Assembly: GCA_947471745.1 (NCBI GenBank) | Contig: CANJKZ010000971.1 | Location: 1,670,001-1,734,000 of the forward strand | Source of the DNA: Closterium sp. Naga37s-1 | Taxonomy: Eukaryota; Streptophyta; Zygnematophyceae; Desmidiales; Closteriaceae | Direction: 5' to 3' | Length of the DNA stretch: 64,000 bases | Position numbers and translations under genes: made by a program | Part shown: positions 34,401 to 42,781 of the stretch, one piece after another | How positions within the stretch are numbered: the stretch's first letter is position 1 | How the letters are laid out: every line of letters begins with the position of its first letter | Notes under the pieces: generated by a model | What the model saw: only the letters and a program-made list of their open reading frames with translations | What the model was told of the DNA's origin: nothing | Databases searched by the model: none

Positions 34401-37400
34401 TACCTGCCCCATGCCTACCTGTCCCAGCCTACCTGCCCCATGCCTACCTGCCCCAGCTGCACGGTGGGAAATTTCGCTCTGAAGGCGGTTTCAAGCTCTG
34501 CCCCCAGGGGAGCCGCCCCCGACACGACCCGGCGCAGGGAGGAGAGGTCAAAGGAGTCAACGAGGGGCAGCTTGGCCATGGCTAGGATGATGGGCGGCAC
34601 GATGGGCGCCACGGTGACTCTGTAATCCTGCAGTGTTCGCAGGTACTGGTGCAGGTCGAACCTGGGGGGGTTGTTTCAGGGGCGGGTCACATCACAGCAT
34701 AGATGAATTGCAGTCGCATTCCTAGGCTTCTCGCTCTCTGGCTTCCCATTCGCATGGGAGGGGAGGGGAGGGGAGGGGAGGGGAGGGGAGGGGAGGGGAG
34801 GGGAGGGTAGGGGAGGGGAGGGGAGGGTTGTTTACAATGCACGTGGAAAGGGTGGCCACGTGATAAAAGTTGGGTGTTGAGACGTCTAAAAACCCAAATT
34901 TTATCACGTGGCTCCAAAGCACCTGGGAAAGTTTGGTTCGTAAGTTACCTTGGGAGAGTTAAGTTAGAACTTACCTGGGGAGGGTTAAGTTAGAGATTAC
35001 CTGGGAAAGGTTAAGTTAGAAATTACCTGGGGAGAGGTAAGTTAGAATTTACCTGGGAATAGTTAAGTTGGAAGTTACCTGGGGAGAGTTGAGTTAGAAG
35101 TTACCTGAGGAGAGTTAAGTTAGAATTTACCTGGGGAGGGTGACAACACAGGCCCCCCCACGCAGAGAGAGGAGGTTGACGAGGGTGATGGCGTAGATGT
35201 GGAACATGGGCAGCAGCCCCAGCACCACGTCTTCGGGAGACAGGTCCAGGCGCGGGTTGGTGCCTGCCAGCAGCTGCTGCACGTTGGCGATGAGGTTGCG
35301 GTGGGTGAGCATCACGCCTTTAGACACGCCTGTTGTGCCCGATGAGTAGGGGAGAGCACAGGTGTCCTGCTGGGAAGGTACCACTGCTGATCCTCCTGCT
35401 ACTGATCCTGCTGCGACTACTGCTGCTGCTGCTGCTGTTGGTGGTGTTGCTTGTGCTGTGAAAGAGGGGTGTTGCTGTTGATGCTGAAGGGTGCTGTGGA
35501 GGTGTTGTCGCTGTGATCGAATCTTGGACCCGTCAGCACGGAGCAGTCGGTCGATGCTGATGGTGCCAGGGGGGATAGAGCTGCTGCTGTTGCTGTTGTC
35601 GCTATTGATGATGACAAAGACGATGGACTGGCCTGTCTTGACGTGATGCACCTTCTCTGGAGGGTCATGGCAGAGAAAACACGGAGGGAGGGTGAGGGTG
35701 GAGGGGAGTGAGTGCACGATGCTGCGGCAGATGCATCGTGCATGGCATTGTAGCAGACAGACGGTCATGGCATGGCATGACGTATTAGAAGATTGCACAG
35801 TATCAGCTGTCCTCACACGCTCTACCGAGCAGCTCTGGCAAACACCCCAACCCAACCCAACCCAGCAGATCACTCAGAATCATGGTGACCAGAGCATGAC
35901 CCATGCAATCCACCATCCATGCAACCAGCACTTCAAGTGAAGCCACGCCGCACCTAAGAGCTCGGGCGAGGTGATGACCATGCGTGCCCCCGCGTCCACC
36001 ATCTGGTGCGCCAGCTCACGAGAGCTGCAGGCGGGGTGGAGACACCCTCGTGACCACCTCAAGGCCCATGCATGCACTCACCAGTGCACACCTCTAAGAA
36101 CGCACCTAACAACTCTGGCGAGGTGATGACCATGCGGGCCCCCGCGTCCACCATCTGGTGCGACAGCTCACGAGCGCTGTAGGCGGGGTTGGCGGTGGTT
36201 ACCACTGCACCCGCTGCGATGATCCCGAGGAAGAGCACGGCATATTCGGGCATGTTGGGGAGCAGCAGCAGCACAGACTCGCCGGGACTGCATTGGGAGG
36301 GAGACAGGGGTCGAGTGGGGTAGAACGGAGGAAGGAGGGCAGCAGGAGATGGGAGTAAGGTGCTGCAATGATCCCGAGGAAGAGGACCGCGTATCTGGCA
36401 TGTTGGGGAGGAGCAGCAGCACCGACTCGCCGGGACTGCAGTGGGAAAGGGGCCGGGGGGGGGGGAAATGGAGGACCGGGTGCAGCAAGGTTGGCGGTGG
36501 TTAACACTGGCGCCTGCTGCGATGATCCCGAGGAGGAGAACGGCATACTCTGGCATGTTGGGGAGGAGCAGTAAGACAGACTCGCCTGGACTGGTTCGGG
36601 AAGAACGGCATGGGTTGGGGGGAACTGGAGGCAGGGGAGTAGTAGTAGCAGGAGATAGCGGTGAGGTGTGCTGCTATGATCCCGAGGAAGAGCAGCGCGT
36701 ACTCTGGCATGTTGGGGAGCAGCAGTAAGACAGACTCGCCGGGCCTGCATTGGAGGGAGGCATGGGTTGGGGGAGGAAATTGGAGGCAAGGGGGATAGTC
36801 GCGGGAGTTGGGAGGGAGGTGTTCTGATGGTCCCGAGGGGGAGAACAGCGTACTCAGGCATGTTGGGGAGCAGCAACACGTGACTGCACAGGGGAAGGCG
36901 GGAGAAACGCTTGCCAACGCTAATACCTCCATCTCCCACTTACTCGTCATTAATCTCCCTCCCCCCTCCCAGGCACCCGCCTCATCTTACTCCGCACCAG
37001 CCGGTCACCTGCGAACCGCCCGCCCGCTAACATCTCCCATCCCATCCACCCCCCCACCCCTCCCCCCCGGCCAACGCCCCGTATTCCATTCCAACGCACC
37101 TCTAACCCCCCCAACCCCTCCTTTCGTCCCTAATTCCCCTTCGTCCCAACCCCACTATCCCCCTCACCGCAATCGTTTATCAGTGAACCACCCGCCAACG
37201 CCCCTTTTTCCATTCCAACGCACGTCCAAACCTTTCCCAACCAACCCCTCCTTTCGTCCCTACTGCCCTTCGTCCCTACTGCCCTTCGTCCCTACTGCCC
37301 TTCGTCCCTACTGCCCTTCGTCCCTACTGCCCTTCGTCCCTACTGCCCTTCGTCCCTACTGCCCTTCGTCCCTACTGCCCTTCGTCCCTACTGCCCTTCG

Positions 37401-38914
37401 TCCCTACTGCCCTTCGTCCCTACTGCCCTTCGCCCCAACCCCCCTTCCCGCCAACTGCACGCGGTCGTCAGTGAACCGCCCGCCAACGCCCCCCTCCTCC
37501 CGTACCACTCACCCCCCTCTAAACTCACCTGCCTTAACCCCCCTCCCCCACCCTCCCCACTGCAGGCGGTCATCAGTGAACCGCCCGCCAACGCAGCAGA
37601 GGAGAGCAGATTAGAGCAGCAGAGGAGAGCAGAGCAGCAGAGGAGAGCAGATTAGAGCAGCAGAGGAGAGCAGATTAGAGCAGCAGAGGAGAGCAGAGCA
37701 GCAGAGGAGAGCAGATTAGAGCAGCAGAGGAGAGCAGATTAGAGCAGCAGAGGAGAGCAGAGCAGCAGAGGAGAGTGCAGTACCGGATACCAAGATCGGT
37801 GATGCCAGCAGCGATGTTGTACACGAGCTCGTCCACCTGCTCGCACACAGCGCACAAGGAAGGAGGCTCATGTGAGTGTGACATGCCATGGCTGCGTGGC
37901 AGTCGCGTGGCTGCTGCATGCCAGATGTACTACGAGCATTGGGGCGATTCGAAGTACAGCAAAAGCAGTTCGATGTGCCACGCTGTACACGAGCTGCTTC
38001 ACCTGCCCGCACACAGGAAACAAGAAGGCTGATGTGTGTGTGACATGCCGTCAATGCATGTCAGTGGCACTACAAGCCTTGAGGCGATTCAAAGACCCAC
38101 GTGGTACACAATCCCCTCCACCTACTCGAACAGGAAAGACGAAGGCTTGAATGCACCTAGGGAGTGTCGCCTGAATGCACCTAGGGAGTGTTGCCTGAAT
38201 GCACCTACTAGGTAAATTCACCTTGAGTCATCTGAGCATCAAACCACCTGAGAACACGTCATCTGAGCATCAAGCCACATGAGAACACGTCATCTGAGCA
38301 TCAAGCCACCTGAGAACACGTCATCTGAGCATCAAGCCACATGAGAACACGTCATCTGAGCATCAAGCCACATGAGAACACGTCATCTGAGCATCAAGCC
38401 ACCTGAGAACACGTCATCTGAGCATCAAGCCACCTGAGAACACGTCATCCGAGCATAAAGCCATCTACGAAAACGTCATCTGGGAATAATTCATCTGAGA
38501 GTGCGTCATCTAGCATAGTTTACCTGAAATTGCGTAAACGAAACTAGGGAGTGATTCGTGAGCATGCATCATTGCATGCATCATCTGAGCAGACGTAATG
38601 CACCTAGGGATTGTCGAGTGACGTCACCTGGGGAGTGTCAGCTGAGCACCTTGGGAGTGTCGCCTGAGGATATGTGAATTCACTTTGGGACTGTCGAATA
38701 AATCCACCTAGGGAGAGAGAGTCACCTGAGCGAACGTGAGCGTGCGGCCCGTGACTCCATCGACGAACGCGCGTCTGTCGGGCCATCGCGACGCATTCTC
38801 GAGCGCGAATTCCGGGAGAAGCACGCCGTTCGGGACCGTCACGCCCGCTTCGTCGGGACAGCGATAGATGATCTCCATCCTGCGAGCAATGGCGGCCAGC
38901 GACGGAAACAACAT
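31401..38914 (-). CDS. 4-coumarate:CoA ligase-like acyl-CoA synthetase with peroxisomal signal
   Basis: Ten exons (38914-38726, 37836-37784, 36287-36106, 35656-35131, 34661-34448, 33613-33415, 32520-32375, 32092-32025, 31702-31597, 31502-31401) encode 594 aa in frame. The family activates carboxylic acids to CoA thioesters through an acyl-AMP. Visible motifs: [20 protein letters not shown] (AMP-binding box I, about 244-263), [64 protein letters not shown] and the catalytic lysine motif [13 protein letters not shown]. The last three residues are ARL, a major plant PTS1, so I infer peroxisomal location, as in OPCL1-type 4CL-like enzymes rather than cytosolic 4CL. A Gln/Ala-rich insertion of about 50 residues precedes box I. 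The first ATG is at 38914; MEIIYR at 38878 is an alternative. Every intron has partial copies of the flanking exons. Confidence 0.93.
31925..31993 (-). repeat. Donor-side copy of 4CL exon 8 ending in a palindrome
   Basis: At about 31925-31975 is a copy of the 3' end of exon 8 (DIADAAVVL, donor GTATGC), downstream of the real one. Between the copies, at 31978-31993, is the perfect 16-bp palindrome TTTGAGGCGCCTCAAA. Confidence 0.85.
32238..32342 (-). repeat. Donor-side copy of 4CL exon 7
   Basis: The copy encodes [20 protein letters not shown] and the rest of the exon to its donor, without the 5' half. It lies downstream of exon 7. Confidence 0.9.
32610..33065 (-). repeat. Three acceptor-side copies of 4CL exon 7
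   Basis: Copies starting near 32703, 32872 and 33062 encode [20 protein letters not shown] or more decayed versions, then run into purine-rich DNA. They lie upstream of exon 7, with decay increasing outward. Confidence 0.9.
33665..33875 (-). repeat. Two acceptor-side copies of 4CL exon 6
   Basis: Copies starting near 33733 and 33872 encode [18 protein letters not shown] or [18 protein letters not shown], then break off. The real exon 6 is at 33613. Confidence 0.9.
34040..34312 (-). repeat. Three donor-side copies of 4CL exon 5 with a palindrome
   Basis: Copies near 34309-34250, 34175-34118 and 34080-34045 repeat the end of exon 5 ([14 protein letters not shown] type) downstream of it. At 34086-34105, between the last two, is a 20-bp palindrome with an AATT centre and one mismatch. 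The first two copies are nearly identical over about 130 bp. Confidence 0.85.
34750..34830. repeat. GGGGA simple repeat
   Basis: About 14 units of GGGGA, with one GGGTA, in 4CL intron 4. Confidence 0.95.
34856..34911. repeat. 56-bp imperfect palindrome
   Basis: The two 28-nt arms pair at 25 positions around an ACGT centre. The outer arm is CCACGTGATAAAA. It lies in 4CL intron 4 and is one of the two longest palindromes of this type. Duplicated flanks are not evident here. Confidence 0.85.
34930..35125 (-). repeat. 28-bp repeat made of the 4CL exon 4 donor, about 7 copies
   Basis: On the minus strand each unit contains CTCCCCAG followed by GTAA, matching the exon 4 end and donor at 35131. 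The array starts at the real donor and runs into intron 4. Confidence 0.85.
35945..36040 (-). repeat. Donor-side copy of 4CL exon 3
   Basis: The copy encodes [20 protein letters not shown] and ELLG with the donor, without the 5' half of the exon. It is downstream of exon 3. Confidence 0.9.
36360..36895 (-). repeat. Four acceptor-side copies of 4CL exon 3
   Basis: Starting near 36440, 36597, 36750 and 36892, each encodes [20 protein letters not shown], or a decayed version of that stretch, and stops around GIIAAGA. They are spaced about 150 bp, upstream of the complete exon at 36287. Confidence 0.92.
36912..37594 (+). repeat. Segmental copy of the ENY2 5' region inside 4CL intron 2
   Basis: This 683-bp segment is almost identical to 39360-40010, part of ENY2 intron 1. 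It includes exon 2 acceptor-side copies encoding SSVNRPPTP and a 15-bp minisatellite (CGTCCCTACTGCCCTT type). Only a few substitutions and about two minisatellite units separate the copies, so the duplication is recent. It lies in the same plus orientation as the source, about 2.4 kb away, and interrupts the 4CL intron. Confidence 0.95.
37595..37770. repeat. AGCAGAGGAGAGCAG simple repeat
   Basis: About nine irregular units lie directly downstream of the 4CL exon 2 donor. Confidence 0.9.
37935..38125 (-). repeat. Two acceptor-side copies of 4CL exon 2
   Basis: Decayed copies of the exon 2 start (CAG, then a GTGGACGAGCTCGTGTACAA-like sequence) occur near 38010 and 38122, upstream of exon 2. 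A degenerate palindrome, TTGAGGCGATTCAA, is at 38079-38092 between them. Confidence 0.65.
38150..38725 (-). repeat. Donor-edge repeats of 4CL exon 1 and a 31-bp minisatellite
   Basis: At 38229-38460 a 31-bp unit (CATCTGAGCATCAAGCCACA start) is repeated about 7.5 times. On both sides, at 38150-38220 and 38600-38725, are short repeats of the exon 1 donor context (CTCAG, GTGACTCTCCC, TAGGTG). These fit outward copying of the donor edge. Confidence 0.75.
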
Positions 38915-39224
38915 ACGACACTTAGGTTCATTTGGCCCAGTTGTTGAAGGTGGATTATGTTTGAGGTAAAATTAGTAGTACCCTCCCACGGTACTGACCG
39001 GGGTTCGATTCCCCGGATGCGCAGTGCTTTGACTTCTGTTTTCGTAATTTCATCAGAAACTGGTCCTTGAGCAGCATTCCTAGCCCATTCTTATATTCTC
39101 CGTTCTCCGCGCGCGACTCCCCGTCATCCCGTTTCCCAGCGACCCTCTTCTGAATCGCCAATCTCGCACCACAGCCTCGTCGTTCCGTGCGCGTCGCAGC
39201 AGCAGCCTATTTCACACCCGTCGC
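38915..39224. promoter_or_regulatory. Short divergent promoter region of 4CL and ENY2
   Basis: Only 310 bp separate the two start codons on opposite strands, so the promoters must overlap. No TATA box is visible. A tRNA-like T-arm sequence occurs at about 38998-39016. Confidence 0.55.
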
Positions 39225-41012
39225 ATGGCGTCGTGAGTGAACCCTAAGTCGCCCCCCTCTGCCTTCCCGTCGCTGCCGCCTAGACTCTCGCTGCTTCTTG
39301 AGTCGATTCAAAATCGCCTCCACTCTCGCTGTCTCTCCGAGCCTCTCGTCTTCCGCGCCTGCCAACGCTAATACCTCCATCTCCCACTTACTCGTCATTA
39401 ATCTCCCTCCCCCCTCCCAGGCACCCGCCTCATCTTACTCCGCACCAGCCGGTCACCTGCGAACCGCCCGCCCGCTAACATCTCCCATCCCATCCATCCC
39501 CCCACCCCTCCCCCCCGGCCAACGCCCCGTATTCCATTCCAACGCACCTCTAACCCCCCCAACCCCTCCTTTCGTCCCTAACTCCCCTTCGTCCCAACCC
39601 CACTATCCCCCTCACCGCAATCGTTTATCAGTGAACCACCCGCCAACGCCCCTTTTTCCATTCCAACGCACGTCCAAACCTTTCCCAACCAACCCCTCCT
39701 TTCGTCCCTACTGCCCTTCGTCCCTACTGCCCTTCGTCCCTACTGCCCTTCGTCCCTACTGCCCTTCGTCCCTACTGCCCTTCGTCCCTACTGCCCTTCG
39801 TCCCTACTGCCCTTCGTCCCTACTGCCCTTCGTCCCTACTGCCCTTCGCCCCAACCCCCCTTCCCGCCAACTGCACGCGGTCGTCAGTGAACCGCCCGCC
39901 AACGCCCCCCTCCTCCCGTACCACTCACCCCCCTCTAAACTCACCTGCCTTAACCCCCCTCCCCCACCCTCCCCACTGCAGGCGGTCATCAGTGAACCGC
40001 CCGCCAACGCCCGAGCCCCCCTCTTCCCCTTCCTCCGTGTTAACGCACCTGCCCCTTACCCCAACCCTCCCCACTCCAGGCGGTCGTCTGTGAACCGCCC
40101 GCCAACACTTCCCTTCCTCGCTTATCCCTCACCCCCTTTCATTTTCACCTGTCCCCCCCTCCCCCCTCTCTCCCCCCCTGCAGGCGGTCGTCAGTGAACC
40201 GCCCGCCAACGCCGGAGCCAGAGGGGCGAGTAGGGGGAGGAGGGGAGCCCACGTCGCTGCGACAAGTGGTTGACGCTAAGGTGAGGTGTGACAGTGTGAC
40301 TCTAGCGAGGGGTGTGACTACATCGAGGTGTGTGTTGTCATGGTGTGGAATACAAAAGAGGTGTGTGAGTTTAACGAAGCGTCTGACTCTAACAAGGTGG
40401 TGTGTGTGACTCCAGAGGGGTGTGATACTGCAGCAGGGTGAGTGGTGAACGTTTCTAGCGGAGTTACAAATAGCCTCCCAACGATTGTCCACCTCCCGTT
40501 TTCTGTATTTGAGGCGCCTCAAAGGCAGCAGGGTGTGTGGTGTGGTGAACGTTTCTAGCGGAGTTACAAATAGTCTCCAACGATTGTCCACCTCCCTTTC
40601 TTCTCCCTCCCTCCTCCCTCCTCCCTCCTCCCTTACCTCCCCACTCAGCTGTTGGAGAGTGGGGAGAAGGAGCGGCTAAAGACCCTGCTGAGAGACAGGC
40701 TGGAGGAGTGTGGGTGGACGGATGACCTCCTGGTCTACGCCAGGTGGGTGGGGGGCGTGCTGGGTGGGTGGTGTGCGGGGTGCGTGGGTGCTGTGCCACG
40801 TGGGTGACTGTTTGGTGGGGCGGGTGTTTGGGTGGGTGGTATTTGGCTTGGTAAGCTCTTCTTCTACAAGCGCTATTGCCAGTTGCCTTAGGGCATTTGC
40901 TTTTCCCCTATGCCATTCATTTGTTTTTTTTTTCCTTTTCTTCATGTGGCATATGGATGGTGCAGTTCAATGCAGTGACCTGCACGCATGCATGCCTCCC
41001 CACAGATCCTTA

Positions 41013-41089
<77 letters not shown>

Positions 41090-41782
41090 CTCATGGTCCG
41101 GTCATCCATCAGAGCATATGTGAGCAAGGTTGGCCGCGAGAACGTCTCATTGGACGAGCTCATACGGGCCATCACACCCAAAGGCCGAGGTGCGTGGAGG
41201 GGAGGAGCGGGTGTGCCTGGTTTTTTTAATCGGTTAGCTCTAAGTATTTTCAACAGCCTATGTGAGCAAGATGGGTCGAGAGAACGTCTCATTGGACGAG
41301 CTCATACGGGCCATCACACCCAAGGGCCGAGGTGCGTGGAAGGAAGGAGGGGTGTGCGTCTGGTTTCTCTTTACCATGCATGCGCATTGTGGTGGGCAGG
41401 GCAGGGGTGTGTGGAGGGAAGGGGTGCGTGCTTGGTTTCTTGTCTTGTAGTGGTTTTCCTCTCGTGTGCAACTTATGTTTTCTCTGCTTGCCATCCGCAT
41501 GTGTTTAGGTAGGATGGCTCTAGGTAAACACCTAGGTGGCATTTTGATGGTTACCCTGACTCAATTTCTGCACTAGTGACTGATTTCTTTGGAGGGACTT
41601 ACCTTCCTGCAACCATGTGCTGCCTTGCATGTGTGCTGAATTGCATATGCTGCCCTGCATGTGTATTGGATTGCATGTGCTGCTATGGTATGTGCTGCCA
41701 TGTACTGGCATCAGCATCTGTGCCAGGACCAGTGAAGGCGGAGCTGCTTCAACGCATTCAGTCCTTCCTCACTACAAAGTGA
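39225..41782 (+). CDS. ENY2: ENY2/SUS1, SAGA and TREX-2 subunit
   Basis: Exons 39225-39232, 40184-40280, 40649-40743, 41113-41189 and 41715-41782 encode 114 aa, the usual length. ENY2 is a small helical nuclear protein shared by the SAGA deubiquitinase module and the TREX-2 mRNA export complex. The plant signature SSVNRPPTP is followed by LLESGEKERLKTLLRDRLEE, CGWTDDLLVYARAYV, RENVSLDELIRAITPKGRAS and VPGPVKAELLQRIQSFL. Exon 1 is an 8-nt coding microexon (MAS), set by phase and the GTGAGT donor. A further exon at 41257-41331 duplicates exon 4 and can be included in frame, giving 139 aa. Several acceptor-side copies of exon 2 lie in intron 1. Confidence 0.93.
39360..40120 (+). repeat. Acceptor-side copies of ENY2 exon 2 and a 15-bp minisatellite
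   Basis: At about 39620, 39880, 39980 and 40078 the acceptor and SSVNRPPTP code of exon 2 recur, then give way to C-rich DNA. At 39706-39850 a 15-bp unit (CGTCCCTACTGCCCTT type) is repeated about ten times. The complete exon is at 40184. Confidence 0.9.
40432..40605 (+). repeat. Tandem duplication in ENY2 intron 2 joined by a palindrome
   Basis: A segment of about 70 bp (from GCAGCAGGGTG to GTCCACCTCCC) occurs twice. The perfect 16-bp palindrome TTTGAGGCGCCTCAAA at 40508-40523 lies exactly between the copies. Confidence 0.92.
41017..41088. repeat. (CT)n microsatellite
   Basis: About 35 CT units precede the ENY2 exon 4 acceptor and act as a very long polypyrimidine tract. Confidence 0.97.
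41257..41331 (+). other. Duplicate of ENY2 exon 4, frame-neutral
   Basis: This is 75 nt with its own pyrimidine tract, CAG acceptor and GTGCGTGG donor. It encodes AYVSKMGRENVSLDELIRAI plus TPKGR. It starts and ends in the phase needed to follow exon 4, so inclusion adds 25 residues without a frameshift. It cannot replace exon 4, because exon 3 ends in a different phase. Confidence 0.8.
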
Positions 41783-42489
41783 CTCGCTACAAAGAAACTC
41801 ACTACAATGACCTCTTTATGTATGTTGCAATATGACATGATCCAACGGACACGACTCTCAACAGAATAAATGGTTCATACTTCAAGGTCATGTTGTACTA
41901 TATAGGCTATATAAAGGGGTTCAGCAGTGTCCAAATGTGCAAACAGCAGATCTTTTTGGAACCAAAAACAAGTTTGTGCAAAGTTTAACCAACCATCCGA
42001 ACTGGGTTCGTTGTTGGATAATGAAGATGGTACCGTAGTAACAAACATACGGCACAAAAGCTCACATCTACATATACAGCCACCAGAGGCATACCGGAAG
42101 TGGAAATCAATCAGGGGGATAAGCAAGGGAATCAGTGAAAGGCTGATCGGTGCGACGTGTACGAAAAAAAATGTTTTGGTTGCTGTTGTTCCGCAGTTAC
42201 AGCAGAGCCTGCTGATGCTAAGTGCTGATGCTATAGTGGGCCTTTAAGTAAGAGGGGGATGGAGCGTGGACAGGGAGTGGGAGAGGGAGGAGGAGAAGGC
42301 GGGGCAGGAAGAGCAGAGCAGCAGAGACATTGGAGTAGGAGGTGTAGCGCTCATCTATGAGCTCCTGAGGGCAGGGAGGTGCCTTTACGAGGCGGATGGA
42401 CGAGGCGAGGGCGGGGCAGGAGGCGGGGCAGGTGGCGGGGCAGCAGAGACAAAGAAGTAGGAGGTGTAGCGCTCATCTGTGAGCTCCTG
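41783..42489. other. Convergent 3' region of ENY2 and GH127
   Basis: About 0.7 kb after the ENY2 stop has ordinary composition, with no gene recognised. It should hold the ENY2 polyadenylation site; AATAAA occurs near 41865. Confidence 0.4.
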
Positions 42490-42781
42490 AGGGCATAGGG
42501 GTGCCCTTCAGTGCGAGGGTGTTGGAGGGGAGGGAAGCGGGAGGGGCAGGAGGTGGGGCGGGTGTGACATTGAAGTAGGAGGTGCAGCGCTCATCTCTCA
42601 GCTTGTGAGGGCAGGGGGGTGCCTTTAGTATGAGGCGGATGGAGGAGGAGAAGGCGGGGTAGGAGGCGGAGCAGCAGAGACATTGAAGTAGGAGGTGTAA
42701 CGCTCATCTCTCAACTCCGATATCGGCTGCAACAGGAAGTCCCGCGCGGCTCCCTCCGCAATGAAGCTCATGGTGCTGCTT
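42490..42781 (-). repeat. Copies of the GH127 terminal coding segment beyond its stop
   Basis: Three to four partial copies of the end of the last exon (PISELRDERYTSYFNV, Pro-rich tail) lie downstream of the stop codon. The one at about 42778-42690 also has MSFIAEGAARDFLLQ. This extends the donor-side copying pattern to a terminal exon, which has no donor. Confidence 0.85.

Noticed and set aside
36912-37594. A second functional ENY2 gene
   Set aside because: Only intron 1 and acceptor-side copies of exon 2 are present. There is no start exon and no exons 3-5.
38990-39022. Possible tRNA gene
   Set aside because: A good T-arm-like sequence (GGTTCGATTCC with pairing stem) is present, but I find no matching acceptor stem, D-arm or anticodon arm on its 5' side.
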